Assembly (NCBI GenBank): GCA_905182415.1
Contig: CAJJBK010000042.1
Location: 1 to 48,554 of the forward strand
Origin: an uncultured Woeseiaceae bacterium
GTDB lineage: Bacteria > Pseudomonadota > Gammaproteobacteria > Steroidobacterales > Woeseiaceae
Direction: 5' to 3'
DNA: 48,554 nucleotides
Under the pieces are notes generated by a model, which worked only from the letters and a program-made list of their open reading frames with translations, did not search any database and was not told where the DNA came from. This document shows positions 26,649-35,360 of this stretch, piece after piece (the first letter of the stretch is position 1; each line of letters starts with the position of its first letter). The translations under genes and the position numbers were made by a program.

Positions 26649-26969
26649 TTAACATTCATTTTCTGCGATGTGAACAACCAACCCATCAAGCTCATTCGTT
26701 ACTTCAATTTGGCAGGTTAAACGGCTGTTGTCGCGACGATCAAACGCAGCATCTAGCATACTGTCTTCCATATCATCAGGAGCTGGTAACTTACTTAGCC
26801 ATTCTGGATCAATATATGCGTGACAGGTTGCACATGCACATGCGCCACCGCATTCGGCAGGCAAACCATCTAAGTCGTTATTAACTGCACCTTCCATCAC
26901 GGTATAGCCAATATCGACATCAATCTCATGTTTGCCACCATCTTGGGTGACATAGTTAATCTTAGGCAT
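26649..26969 (-). CDS. [2Fe-2S] ferredoxin, adrenodoxin type
   Basis: Small one-electron carrier. Ligands Cys40, Cys46, Cys49 and Cys86 follow the exact C-x5-C-x2-C-x36-C spacing of adrenodoxin/putidaredoxin ferredoxins (motif CGGACACATC, later LTCQIE). The acidic loop APDDMEDSMLD is the partner-binding region of that group. Such ferredoxins serve cytochrome P450s or iron-sulfur assembly; Isc Fdx normally sits in an isc operon, so a P450 or other oxygenase partner elsewhere seems more likely. It has 106 residues and no reductase gene beside it. Confidence 0.93.
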   Translation of the reverse strand: MPKINYVTQDGGKHEIDVDIGYTVMEGAVNNDLDGLPAECGGACACATCHAYIDPEWLSKLPAPDDMEDSMLDAAFDRRDNSRLTCQIEVTNELDGLVVHIAENEC

Positions 26970-27046
26970 TTAATTCCCCGTCAATTGACGTCATTATTGA
27001 TTGATTTAATTATCCAGAGCAAACGTCATGAGGTATTTTCAAGCAC

Positions 27047-28564
27047 TTAAATCCTTGCTGCTTGAGCCTGGGCCCGCCTTTTGGCAAGATCATCTGCTTG
27101 TTTTTTTGCTGCATTTTCAGCTAGTTCTATTTGCTTATTTCTAGCAATGTCACTTTCTATAACAGCAATCCATTGGCCTGAAATACGTTGTGATCGTTTT
27201 GTTTTGCTAGCAGCTTTAAATGCATCAATAGCCTCAAGATATTCTTTTTCATTATACAGGCACATACCAAGTGAGATTTGTGCGTTGTCCGGGCTCTTGA
27301 TCTTTCCCTTCTTTATACCAGCTTTTACTGATTTTACGCAGTCACCATACATAGCTAGATTCAGATACGCATTACCCAATCTCAGGTCTAATTCACCTTC
27401 ATCTGATAATTTTGCAGCCATCTTAAGAGCAGGAATTGCCATCTCATCTTCCGAGGCTAGAGTAAATGCTTGAGACATCAGTCTATAATTTTTTGCATTA
27501 CCTTCTACGCGTCCATTTTTAATTTCTTTATCTAAGAGAAGAGCACCTTTAAATGGCACTTCTGCCTGCATAAACAATTGTGCCATTGTTATTATTTCAG
27601 CTGGTTTTTCCAATAAACCTTGTGTGTGGGCAGCATCATATGCATATATCAAATTCTCATCTTCACCTAGTTCCGTATAAGCGCCTGCTAGAGAGAACCA
27701 ATATCTCTTTTTAGGCCAATTGAGTATCAATGTTTTTTGTATATCCCTAACTTTTTCAAAATTTTCTTGCTGGAAATATGCAAAATTTAGAAGCACAAAC
27801 CAGTCTTCTTTTGCTAGCGGTTCTTTACTCGCTAATTTTCTTGCGTCAGATAATTTCTTTGTTGCAGCTGCAATTTCAAGCTCTTCTCTGGCTTTTTTTA
27901 GCTCCGCTTCAGCAGTAATTACCGCTGCCGCTCTCTGTGCTTTTTTTCGCCTCACATCTACAACTAAAGCTGTTTCAATCGGCTCTATCATTTCACCATA
28001 ACGCTCTATTTGATAAAGATTTTGAGCATAGAGAATATATGCGTCTGGTGTAGGATTAATTTCTAATTTCAAATATTCCTCTATCAGAGAAATAGCCGCT
28101 GAATAATTTTCTTCCATCGTATTTAACTGAGCTAATGTATACGTCGTAGTTTTCTTTATTTGTTCTTCGATGGTTGGAATTCTTAGCATTTCTTGATAGG
28201 CGCTCATTGCCCTAGGAATGTCTTCCATGTTGTAGTAAACGAAGCCTAGATAATTCATTACATTCTGGCGCTCATAGTCAGAAATTTTTGTACTGGCTCG
28301 TAGGGCATTTAATATCTTTAGCGCTCCATCGTTATCTTCAGTCTCCATCAATTCTTGAGCTTTGGTAATTTTCGCATAGACGCTCTTACTAACCGCCTGT
28401 GATTTTTTTGTTTTTTTATTATCACGACGATCACGCTCACTGACTCTATCGTTCTCTGATTGAGCGCTACTAGGTGTTGTTTGAGCAAATAAAGGCCCTA
28501 CCAAAAATATTGAAACGGTAAGGACTGCGAGTAGCTGTTTAATTATATTTTGTTTTATTGACAT
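27047..28564 (-). CDS. Secreted TPR-repeat protein of the TonB/ExbBD cluster
   Basis: A signal peptide ends near FAQ (residue 28), followed by a charged linker and repeated helix pairs of the tetratricopeptide type (for example YLGFVYYNMEDIPRAMSAYQEML, LGNAYLNLAMYGDCVKSV, LGMCLYNEKEYLEAIDAF). It ends with a highly charged Ala/Arg/Gln tail. In marine gammaproteobacteria such a protein commonly follows tonB in the DUF3450-ttpC-exbB-exbD-tonB cluster. I infer a periplasmic scaffold that helps the TonB system; its exact role is not known to me. It is 53 nt downstream of tonB. Confidence 0.82.
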   Translation of the reverse strand: MSIKQNIIKQLLAVLTVSIFLVGPLFAQTTPSSAQSENDRVSERDRRDNKKTKKSQAVSKSVYAKITKAQELMETEDNDGALKILNALRASTKISDYERQNVMNYLGFVYYNMEDIPRAMSAYQEMLRIPTIEEQIKKTTTYTLAQLNTMEENYSAAISLIEEYLKLEINPTPDAYILYAQNLYQIERYGEMIEPIETALVVDVRRKKAQRAAAVITAEAELKKAREELEIAAATKKLSDARKLASKEPLAKEDWFVLLNFAYFQQENFEKVRDIQKTLILNWPKKRYWFSLAGAYTELGEDENLIYAYDAAHTQGLLEKPAEIITMAQLFMQAEVPFKGALLLDKEIKNGRVEGNAKNYRLMSQAFTLASEDEMAIPALKMAAKLSDEGELDLRLGNAYLNLAMYGDCVKSVKAGIKKGKIKSPDNAQISLGMCLYNEKEYLEAIDAFKAASKTKRSQRISGQWIAVIESDIARNKQIELAENAAKKQADDLAKRRAQAQAARI

Positions 28565-28617
28565 ACTTACACCTTTATTTCTTTTACCCTAGTTACTATG
28601 TTTATCATTAATATAAA

Positions 28618-29223
28618 TCAATCTTCAATTTTAAACGTTATTCTCGTTTTTACCCCTGATACAGATTGAGGCACTCCATCTACTACACGTGGCTTATATT
28701 TAAATTTTAATACCGCTCTTTGTGAAGATCTATCGAATAATGAGCTAGTGCAGAATTCTGCAAATGGATCCGAAGTTGTACCCGCCGGTGTTACAGTAAA
28801 GCTCATATCGCAATAACCCTCTAAATTCCTGGATAAAGCTCTCGCTGGATAAATAGGTGCCACTCTAACAATAGGTAGATAATCACCTTCAGCAATATTC
28901 ATTCCGCCAGGACCACCTATGTTTAGGTCATTCGACACTGATGGAGGTGGTATATTAATTGTTGGTGCATTTGGATCAACCGAATCCATATCTTGAGGTG
29001 GCATCTCTTGAGGTATCTCAGGAGGTTTTGGTGGTTTTTCAGGAGTTATGTCTTCAGTGTTAATATTTTCATTACGCTTAACCCTCACAAACTCAAGCAA
29101 ATGTCTAGCTCTTGGTTCTGTTAAGGCACTTTTTCCTGATGCAATGAGTAAATGCATAACAAACAGAAGGCTTATAGTAATTGCAGACCCGGCTAATATT
29201 GAAATTGCATATCTAGCGTACAT
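28618..29223 (-). CDS. tonB: Energy transducer TonB
   Basis: Transmits proton-motive energy from ExbB/ExbD to outer-membrane receptors. It has one N-terminal membrane helix (about 7-29), a short proline-rich spacer (PEKPPKPPEIPQEMPPQ, about 62-78) and the TonB C-terminal domain (YPARALSRNLEGYCDMSFTV ... AVLKFKYKPRVVDGVP). The spacer is short compared with E. coli TonB. Two cysteines in the C-terminal domain (EGYC and AEFC) could form a disulfide. Position after exbD supports the call. Confidence 0.93.
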   Translation of the reverse strand: MYARYAISILAGSAITISLLFVMHLLIASGKSALTEPRARHLLEFVRVKRNENINTEDITPEKPPKPPEIPQEMPPQDMDSVDPNAPTINIPPPSVSNDLNIGGPGGMNIAEGDYLPIVRVAPIYPARALSRNLEGYCDMSFTVTPAGTTSDPFAEFCTSSLFDRSSQRAVLKFKYKPRVVDGVPQSVSGVKTRITFKIED

Positions 29224-29245
29224 GGATTATACCTCTTCTGTTTTC

Positions 29246-29650
29246 TTAATTATTTGCCGCAATTGAAACGTTATAGACACCGGCTTGTCTCGCAGCATCC
29301 ATCACAACAACCAATAATTCATTCGTTGATTTTTTATCTGCTTGGATAACTACCGACCCTTTAGGATTCTCCGCATGCATTCTTTCTATGTTTGCTCTTA
29401 CTGCCCTCGGATCTATTAATCTTCTGTCTATCCAGATTTCATCATTAGGACTAATAGCAATTAATATATTGGCATCCGCAATACTTTCTGAGGTTGGTGC
29501 ATCTGGTCTATTAACATCTATTCCTGCTTCTTTGATAAAAGACGCGGTCACGATAAAGAAAATTAGCATAATAAATACCACATCCAACATTGGTGTTAGA
29601 TTAATTTCTTCTGACTCTTCTTCTTGTCCTAAATTTATACCTTTACGCAT
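29246..29650 (-). CDS. exbD: Biopolymer transport protein ExbD
   Basis: Inner-membrane component of the proton-driven TonB motor. The N-terminal cytoplasmic stretch EEINLTPMLDVVFIMLIFFIVTASF contains the essential membrane Asp23. The periplasmic domain has VVIQADKKSTNELLVVVMDAARQAGV. Its 134 residues are typical. It lies between exbB and tonB in the same orientation with gaps of 12 and 22 nt. Confidence 0.95.
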   Translation of the reverse strand: MRKGINLGQEEESEEINLTPMLDVVFIMLIFFIVTASFIKEAGIDVNRPDAPTSESIADANILIAISPNDEIWIDRRLIDPRAVRANIERMHAENPKGSVVIQADKKSTNELLVVVMDAARQAGVYNVSIAANN

Positions 29651-29662
29651 ATGCTTTCACCT

Positions 29663-30190
29663 TTAATGATCTATTGTGAGAGAGTCTTCTAAAAACTCTA
29701 CTTCTCTTGCGGCACGCCTGGTTAGGAGTGTTACTAAAAGAACACCCGATAAAGCTCCTACCATTCCAGCCATTGTTGGAACGGTTGCCTGTGATACTCC
29801 AGCCGCCATAGCTCTAACATTACCTGAACCTGATACTGCCATCACCTCGAAAACCTTAATCATGCCTGTCACAGTACCAAGAAGGCCTAAGAGAGGACAT
29901 AAGGCTACCAATGTCTGAATCATTGGTATTGACCCATTAGTTGCCATAGAAAATCTGGAAATCATGCCTTCTCTTATTTGATGGGCCTGCCAGGAGCGAC
30001 GCTCGCTCCTTGCATCCCAATTGCTTTTAATATCACTTGCTAGTTCCGTCATAGTTGAACGAAAATACATCAATCGCTCAATGATTAAGGCCCACATAAG
30101 GAATATTGTTACTGCAATCCATCTGAGTACATTACCACCAAGATACAAGAAATCGATGATTGCGTCCCAAGAGTCATATAACCAATACAT
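29663..30190 (-). CDS. exbB: MotA/TolQ/ExbB proton channel protein ExbB
   Basis: Three membrane helices (about 19-42, 95-120 and 135-160) with the family signature LCPLLGLLGTVTGMIKVFE and a second block GVSQATVPTMAGMVGALSGV. The 175-residue form without periplasmic domain corresponds to ExbB2 in Vibrio-type TonB2 systems, where it works with ExbD, TonB and TtpC. It is 18 nt downstream of the larger ExbB-like gene. Confidence 0.93.
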   Translation of the reverse strand: MYWLYDSWDAIIDFLYLGGNVLRWIAVTIFLMWALIIERLMYFRSTMTELASDIKSNWDARSERRSWQAHQIREGMISRFSMATNGSIPMIQTLVALCPLLGLLGTVTGMIKVFEVMAVSGSGNVRAMAAGVSQATVPTMAGMVGALSGVLLVTLLTRRAAREVEFLEDSLTIDH

Positions 30191-30208
30191 AACTACCCCT
30201 ATACTCGA

Positions 30209-31567
30209 TTAATTCTTGTTTTCTGAGTGATTTGCAACAATTCCAGCACTCTGTGATTGCAAGATATTAATTATCTTGCGACTCTGCCCACTAACTAAGG
30301 TGTGAAGCAATACCATTGGTATCGCAACACATAACCCCAATACTGTAGTCATGAGCGCCTGTGAGATACCCCCTGCCATTAGTTTTGGATCGCCGGCACC
30401 ATAAAGCGTTATCACTTGGAAAGTTTTTATCATTCCAGTCACTGTACCAAGTAATCCCATCAATGGTGCGACTGCTGCTATGACTTTAATAAATAACAAA
30501 CCTTTTGTAAGGTCAGGCATCTCTTTCAAGGCAGCCTCACTTAATTTAAGCTCAACGGTTTCTATATCAGCTCCCTTAGCTTGATCATAAGCAGATAAAA
30601 CTCGACCTAATGGATTGTCCATTGATGCAGTTTCTTTTGTTAATTGAGCGGTTACATTACGACTGTCTTTAGTAAGTGAAATCCATCGCCATACAGCAAT
30701 CATAAGACCAACAATTCCTAATGCAATAATACAATAACCAACAATGCCGCCTTGGTTGATACGCTCAGTAATCGTCGGTGATTCTACTAATAAAGCCAGA
30801 ATTCCACCGCGTGTAACATCCAAACCTATTGCTACGTAGCCATCTGTGGCCTCCATCATATCTTCTGCTGAGTTAGTATATTGAGATTGCTCGGGCTGTC
30901 TTTGCAACTCGGTGACATTTCCTGTCGTAGTATCGTATTGAAGGTAGCCATCTTCGAAGACCAGGTTGAACACACCAATTCGAACAACATCAGATGTTAT
31001 TCTTTCGCCATCCGCCGATGCATACTCTGTAGTGAACCTTGCAATTTTTCCTTGCTCACTAATTTCCCTTTGAAGCTCATACCATAAACCTTCAATATCC
31101 TGAATGGATGCGAGGCTATTTGCGCTGGCCATCTTATTACCAAGCTCAACCAAGAATGCTTCACGATTTGGATACTGAATATTGGTTAATGAACCATTGA
31201 AACGTGTTTGAGCATCACCTGATACAGTCTGCAATACACCAAATAGTTCTTTTAGAGCACCTAATCTTTTATCTAAAGCCGCTCTTGCATCAACAATCAA
31301 TTGTTGATTATCGGCAAAGGTAGATTCTAAATCTTCACTTCTGTTCTCTTGACGAGTTCTTTCAGCTCTTGAATCATTTAAGATTTTTTGCTGATTATTT
31401 CTGTCTGCTTGAAAGCGAGCTTCTCTCTTTTGTGCCTCAACAGAATCTCGTGCTTGCCCTTGTTCGATTTGTTTTAGCAAATCGCCCATTGATGATGCAT
31501 CTTCTTGTGCATTAGCAATACCAATTGAACCCATCAGTATTAATGTGTAGGTTATAAACTTATTCAT
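30209..31567 (-). CDS. ttpC: TtpC-like large ExbB-family protein
   Basis: A signal peptide (ending ANA, about residue 20) is followed by a long coiled-coil-prone periplasmic region (about 25-110, rich in Gln/Arg/Glu) and a globular segment. Then comes a MotA/TolQ/ExbB channel domain with helices near 272-295, 360-385 and 400-425 and the signature APLMGLLGTVTGMIKTFQV. This is the architecture of TtpC, the extra component required by TonB2 systems of Vibrio and relatives. At 452 residues it matches. It starts 1 nt after DUF3450. Confidence 0.87.
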   Translation of the reverse strand: MNKFITYTLILMGSIGIANAQEDASSMGDLLKQIEQGQARDSVEAQKREARFQADRNNQQKILNDSRAERTRQENRSEDLESTFADNQQLIVDARAALDKRLGALKELFGVLQTVSGDAQTRFNGSLTNIQYPNREAFLVELGNKMASANSLASIQDIEGLWYELQREISEQGKIARFTTEYASADGERITSDVVRIGVFNLVFEDGYLQYDTTTGNVTELQRQPEQSQYTNSAEDMMEATDGYVAIGLDVTRGGILALLVESPTITERINQGGIVGYCIIALGIVGLMIAVWRWISLTKDSRNVTAQLTKETASMDNPLGRVLSAYDQAKGADIETVELKLSEAALKEMPDLTKGLLFIKVIAAVAPLMGLLGTVTGMIKTFQVITLYGAGDPKLMAGGISQALMTTVLGLCVAIPMVLLHTLVSGQSRKIINILQSQSAGIVANHSENKN

Positions 31568-31568
31568 T

Positions 31569-32357
31569 TTAAGATGCCTCCTTTGCAGCTTGTACCGGAA
31601 TTAGCATTAATTCTGGTGCAATTAACTGTCTTGCCATTCTTAGTCCTTTTCGTATTTCCGCACGATGCTCATCATCTACTACCCAATCATTTTGATTAAC
31701 GTCCCAAATACCTGTTATTGAAGAGTCATCCGATTGAAAATACAGTCCAATTCTACCAACTCTCAACATATTATAATCACGAACCCCATAATCACTGCCA
31801 AGATCCAATGATTGCTTATAATATTCAGCGGAAGAGCCGTAATCCAATTCAATTTGATAAGATTCCATGACTTTTCTGAATTTTTCAGCAACACTGACAT
31901 CCGAACGAGACATTAATAATTTCAAAGCATCTATACGTTTAGTTCTTTCTTCTATCAAGAAAGGAATATCTAAAGCTACGGATTGATCCAAGCCATCAAT
32001 CATTCTCTCCATTAAAGGAAAGATTTGACGATTAATGACATCAACTTGATCCATAGATATTTGAATATCTTCAAGTGTAGCCTCTTGACCTTGCACTTGA
32101 GCATTCATGAGTCGGTTATAGACTTTAAGCCCATCGATTTCTTTATTAATGGCACGATATTGATCGGTAAGAGTTCTCGTACCTTCAACTTTTTCATTAA
32201 TTCTTTCTTGAGAAGCCTGAGCTAATTGTAATCTTTTAGCGTCAGCCCTAAGAACATCATCGACCGATTGAGCAACTAAATTACCAGACATCAATACAAG
32301 ACCGATTGTCGTAGTTACTAATTTAACTGCCAAGCTATTATTTATGCACCGTTTCAT
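31569..32357 (-). CDS. DUF3450 family periplasmic protein
   Basis: A signal peptide (ending LVAQ, about residue 30) precedes a long alpha-helical, coiled-coil-prone region (RLQLAQASQERINEKVEG, YRAINKEIDGLKVYNRLM) and a small C-terminal domain with VGRIGLYFQSDDSS and GIWD. DUF3450 proteins regularly head TonB2-like clusters of aquatic gammaproteobacteria; their function is not established to my knowledge. I chose ATG 32357 because AAGGAG lies 5 nt upstream and overlaps the alternative GTG at 32363. It is the first gene of the six-gene cluster. A TATAAT (32439-32444, minus) without a clear -35 lies 80 nt upstream. Confidence 0.85.
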   Translation of the reverse strand: MKRCINNSLAVKLVTTTIGLVLMSGNLVAQSVDDVLRADAKRLQLAQASQERINEKVEGTRTLTDQYRAINKEIDGLKVYNRLMNAQVQGQEATLEDIQISMDQVDVINRQIFPLMERMIDGLDQSVALDIPFLIEERTKRIDALKLLMSRSDVSVAEKFRKVMESYQIELDYGSSAEYYKQSLDLGSDYGVRDYNMLRVGRIGLYFQSDDSSITGIWDVNQNDWVVDDEHRAEIRKGLRMARQLIAPELMLIPVQAAKEAS

Positions 32358-32594
32358 GGGCACTCCTTAAAAGTTTATTTAAATTACTTTTACACTATCC
32401 CCGATAAAAAAGGAATGATGCACTTATTTCATTACCAAATTATATTATGTTTTTTTTTGATTAAAAATCAAGTATTGCTGGGCCTTATTAGTATTTAAAA
32501 ACTATATAGTTGTTGTAGCCTCACCACCACTTAATCTAATTTAAGCGTGGATAAGAATACCATAATAAAAAAATATCGCTAGTCCTTAAGAAAG

Positions 32595-33812
32595 TTACTT
32601 TTTCAACAATAAATGTGCGGAGAGTTCGAGCTTTGCAATTTGAGATAAATGCACCTCGTCAGGCCCATCCGCCAACCTAAGCGATCTCGCCCCTGCCCAA
32701 GCTGAAGCTAAGCCAAAATCTTCACTAACACCGCCCCCACCATGAACTTGAATGGCCCTATCAATAACTCTTAACGCCATATTAGGCGCCACAACCTTTA
32801 TCATTGCTATCTCTTTACGCGCTAATTTGTTTCCCTGCTTGTCCATCATGTCAGCAGCTTTTAGGGTAAGTAGTCTCGCTTGCTCGATATCAATCCTTGA
32901 ATTTGCGATCATTTCCTTGACTACCCCTTGTCGAGATAATTCCTTACCAAAAGAAACTCTTGCAGCCGCTCTTTCGCACATCCTTGATAACGCCCTTTCC
33001 GCCATACCAACAAGACGCATACAGTGATGAATTCTTCCTGGCCCAAGCCTTCCTTGGGCTATTTCAAAACCTCTACCCTCTCCTAAGAGTATATTATTTT
33101 TGGGAACGCGAACATTCTTAAAAGTAATCTCCGCATGACCATGTGGTGCGTCATCATAACCATAAACCATTAAAGGTCTAATCACATCAACACCCTTAGA
33201 ATCCAAAGGAATCAGTATCATTGATTGTTGTGCGTGCCTGGCGGCATTGACATCTGTTTTACCCATAAATATAAGTATTTTACATCGAGGGTCCATAGCG
33301 CCTGAAGTCCACCACTTGTGGCCATTGATTACATACTCGTCACCTTCAAGAGTAATAGTTGATTCGATGTTTGTAGCATCAGAAGAAGCCACTCCAGGTT
33401 CTGTCATTGCAAATGCCGATCTTATTTCCCCATTCAATAACGGTGTTAGCCACAGATCTTTTTGCTCTTGAGTGCCATACCTAACCAGGACTTCCATATT
33501 TCCAGTATCAGGAGCTGAGCAATTAAATACCTCAGAAGCAATCAGGGATCTTCCCATTATCTCTGCAAGTGGCGCATATTCGAGATTATTGAGTTGAGCG
33601 CCATATTCGCTATCAGGCAAAAATAAATTCCATAAATTCTCTTGTTTCGCAAGTGTTTTTAACTCTTCCATAATGGGCGGGATCTGCCAGCGAGAATCGC
33701 CTTGATTCAAAGAATCATAAAAAACTTTTTCATTTGGATAAATATACTCATCCATGAAGCTAATTAATCGATTTCTTAACTCAACAACTTTTAAAGAATA
33801 GTCAAAATTCAT
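32595..33812 (-). CDS. Acyl-CoA dehydrogenase, ACAD10/11-like
   Basis: FAD enzyme that introduces the 2,3 double bond into acyl-CoA and reduces ETF. Segments visible are [17 protein letters not shown] (FAD/substrate), [45 protein letters not shown] and the catalytic-Glu motif [23 protein letters not shown] and HHCMR are characteristic of the ACAD10/11-type clade, often acting on long or branched chains. The 405 residues are normal. It is monocistronic with its own promoter and is divergent from the ilvC operon. Confidence 0.93.
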   Translation of the reverse strand: MNFDYSLKVVELRNRLISFMDEYIYPNEKVFYDSLNQGDSRWQIPPIMEELKTLAKQENLWNLFLPDSEYGAQLNNLEYAPLAEIMGRSLIASEVFNCSAPDTGNMEVLVRYGTQEQKDLWLTPLLNGEIRSAFAMTEPGVASSDATNIESTITLEGDEYVINGHKWWTSGAMDPRCKILIFMGKTDVNAARHAQQSMILIPLDSKGVDVIRPLMVYGYDDAPHGHAEITFKNVRVPKNNILLGEGRGFEIAQGRLGPGRIHHCMRLVGMAERALSRMCERAAARVSFGKELSRQGVVKEMIANSRIDIEQARLLTLKAADMMDKQGNKLARKEIAMIKVVAPNMALRVIDRAIQVHGGGGVSEDFGLASAWAGARSLRLADGPDEVHLSQIAKLELSAHLLLKK

Positions 33813-33836
33813 TATCTTATACCTTGCAAATTAATT

Positions 33837-33866
33837 ATTATATTTTACGTTAAATATCCTCAACAA
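33837..33866 (-). promoter_or_regulatory. Sigma70-type promoter for the acyl-CoA dehydrogenase
   Basis: On the minus strand TTGTTG (33866-33861) and a perfect TATAAT (33842-33837) are separated by 18 nt. The transcript would start about 18 nt before the ATG at 33812, which is preceded by AAGG. Confidence 0.55.
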
Positions 33867-34033
33867 TGTCGAAGTTTACTACCATTTAAAGGAATAAAGC
33901 ATTGGAGAAGAAATTCAATCTTTAAGTTATCACCCTATCATTAGAAATACCAAGTAATGATTTATTCGAAACCATATTAACGGAAATATATTCGAAAGAC
34001 GTAAAAGAATAAATGTATTATAATGCGGCAGTA
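33867..34033. other. Gene-free spacer between divergent promoters
   Basis: No coding frame with a ribosome site is visible. The only structure seen is a direct repeat ATTCGAAA at 33964 and 33990 (26 nt apart), 37-70 nt upstream of the ilvC-operon -35, which could bind an activator. Confidence 0.4.
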
Positions 34034-34062
34034 TTGACATAAATACGCCCTTACAACATTAT
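34034..34062 (+). promoter_or_regulatory. Sigma70 promoter of the ilvC-leu operon
   Basis: A perfect -35 TTGACA (34034-34039), a 17-nt spacer and CATTAT (34057-34062, four of six). Transcription would begin near 34069, giving an RNA leader of about 215 nt before ilvC that contains the leader peptide and terminator. Confidence 0.65.
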
Positions 34063-34086
34063 TTATATTATTAATATGAAAAAAAT

Positions 34087-34167
34087 ATGAAAAAAATAAA
34101 AATAAGCTCAAGAAACGAGAGTTCCTTTTTACTTTCACTGTTATCATTGCCATCAAGAGGACGCTAG
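34087..34167 (+). CDS. Leucine-rich leader peptide of the ilvC-leu operon (26 aa)
   Basis: An open frame of 26 codons (ATG 34087, TAG 34165) starts with a basic segment MKKIKISS and then reads FLLSLLSLPS: five Leu codons (TTA, CTT, CTG, TTA, TTG) lie between codons 15 and 21, and it ends in RGR before the stop. It sits between a sigma70 promoter and an intrinsic terminator upstream of ilvC, so it fits a transcription-attenuation leader like leuL or ilvL. Ribosome stalling at Leu codons when Leu-tRNA is scarce would allow read-through. GTTCCTTTT (34121-34129) can pair with AAGAGGAC (34155-34162) around the Leu codons, a plausible pause hairpin. The ribosome site is weak; a four-codon ORF (ATG 34076) ends in ATGA over this start. 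Confidence 0.72.
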   Translation: MKKIKISSRNESSFLLSLLSLPSRGR

Positions 34168-34198
34168 GGAAAATTTAATATCTCATACATTATTATTA

Positions 34199-34235
34199 AC
34201 CTCGCATTCAAAAAACGAATGGTGGGGTTTTTTTT
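34199..34235 (+). terminator. Attenuator terminator upstream of ilvC
   Basis: ACCTCGCATTC pairs with GAATGGTGGGGT (11 bp with one bulged G and two G-U pairs) around a six-A loop and is followed by eight T. It ends 47 nt before the ilvC ATG and inside the transcript from the TTGACA promoter, so termination must be conditional for the operon to be expressed from that promoter. A clear antiterminator was not found by eye; GAGG (34157-34160) could pair with CCTC in the 5' arm. Confidence 0.82.
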
Positions 34236-34282
34236 AAGATAAACGCATATTTAAAGCAACAACATAAGAGGAAACGCAAGCA

Positions 34283-35269
34283 ATGCAAATGTATTCAGAA
34301 AAAGATGTAGATTCATCAGTATTAATGGGTAAACGTGTCGCAATAATTGGATATGGCAGTCAAGGTCGTGCTCACGCACTCAATCTTAAAGATAGCGGTC
34401 ATAATGTAATAGTTGGGTTACGCAAGAACGGACCTAGCTGGAAAAAAGCAATTGCTGATGGACTTGAAGTAGCAGAGCCAATAAACGCGGTAAAAGGTGC
34501 AACAATCACTGCATTTCTAACGCCAGATCTCACCCAAGAGGAACTCTACAAAAGTATTGAAGGTGCCTTAGAGATTAATTCTGCAATCTTGTTCGCTCAT
34601 GGATTCAATATTCATTATAAGCAAATCATGCCTCGTAATGATTTGGATGTTTTTCTAATCGCTCCAAAAGGACCTGGTGGACTAGTTCGTCGTCAATATG
34701 AAGAAGGTCATGGTGTCCCATGTCTGGTCGCGGTTGAAATTGATCACTCAGGCTCTGCTCTTAATTTGGCTCTTGCTTACGCACATGGAATTGGTGGGGC
34801 CCGAGCTGGAGTAATAGAAACAACTTTCAAAGAAGAAACCGAAACTGACTTATTTGGTGAGCAAGCTGTTTTGTGTGGTGGTGCGACAGAGTTAGTCGTC
34901 GCAGGTTACGAAACTCTTACTGCTGCCGGTTATCAACCAGAAGTGGCATACTATGAGTGCATGCATGAATTAAAACTTATCGTAGATTTATTGCATGAAG
35001 GTGGACTTAAAAAAATGCATGAATTCATTAGTGATACTGCGGCTTATGGAGACTTAGTTAGTGGCCCTAGAGTAATTGATGAGCATGTAAGAAATAAAAT
35101 GAAAAAAATTCTAACAGAAATTCAAGATGGTACATTTGCAAAAAATTGGATCGATGAAAATAATGCAGGCCAACCTGAATTCAAAAGAATGATGAACGAA
35201 GATTTAAATCATTCTATAGAGAAAGTAGGTTCTGACCTTCGCAGTCGTATGGATTGGTTAGAAAACTAA
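34283..35269 (+). CDS. ilvC: Ketol-acid reductoisomerase, class I
   Basis: Converts acetolactate or acetohydroxybutyrate to the dihydroxy acids of valine and isoleucine synthesis with NADPH and Mg. The Rossmann motif [17 protein letters not shown] (23-39), the cofactor loop [21 protein letters not shown], and the metal-binding helices ([45 protein letters not shown]) are all present. The 328-residue short form differs from the 490-residue class II enzyme of E. coli. GAGGAA lies about 10 nt before the ATG. It is the first structural gene behind the leader/terminator; ilvBN is not nearby. Confidence 0.97.
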   Translation: MQMYSEKDVDSSVLMGKRVAIIGYGSQGRAHALNLKDSGHNVIVGLRKNGPSWKKAIADGLEVAEPINAVKGATITAFLTPDLTQEELYKSIEGALEINSAILFAHGFNIHYKQIMPRNDLDVFLIAPKGPGGLVRRQYEEGHGVPCLVAVEIDHSGSALNLALAYAHGIGGARAGVIETTFKEETETDLFGEQAVLCGGATELVVAGYETLTAAGYQPEVAYYECMHELKLIVDLLHEGGLKKMHEFISDTAAYGDLVSGPRVIDEHVRNKMKKILTEIQDGTFAKNWIDENNAGQPEFKRMMNEDLNHSIEKVGSDLRSRMDWLEN

Positions 35270-35360
35270 TCTTTATAATAGAGCTATGAGAAGAACAATA
35301 ATTATCAATAATGTATAGTTTTTGGTAAGAATTGAACTTTAATCTAATGAGGGTAGGAAA

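Noticed and set aside
26979-26990. 12-nt palindrome CGTCAATTGACG before the ferredoxin gene
   Set aside because: It is short and lies 10-21 nt before the ATG next to the ribosome site; no comparable second copy was seen.
32527-32550. Hairpin CCACTTAA/TTAAGCGTGG between the acyl-CoA dehydrogenase and DUF3450 genes
   Set aside because: The stem has a bulge and there is no T run on either strand, so it is not called a terminator.
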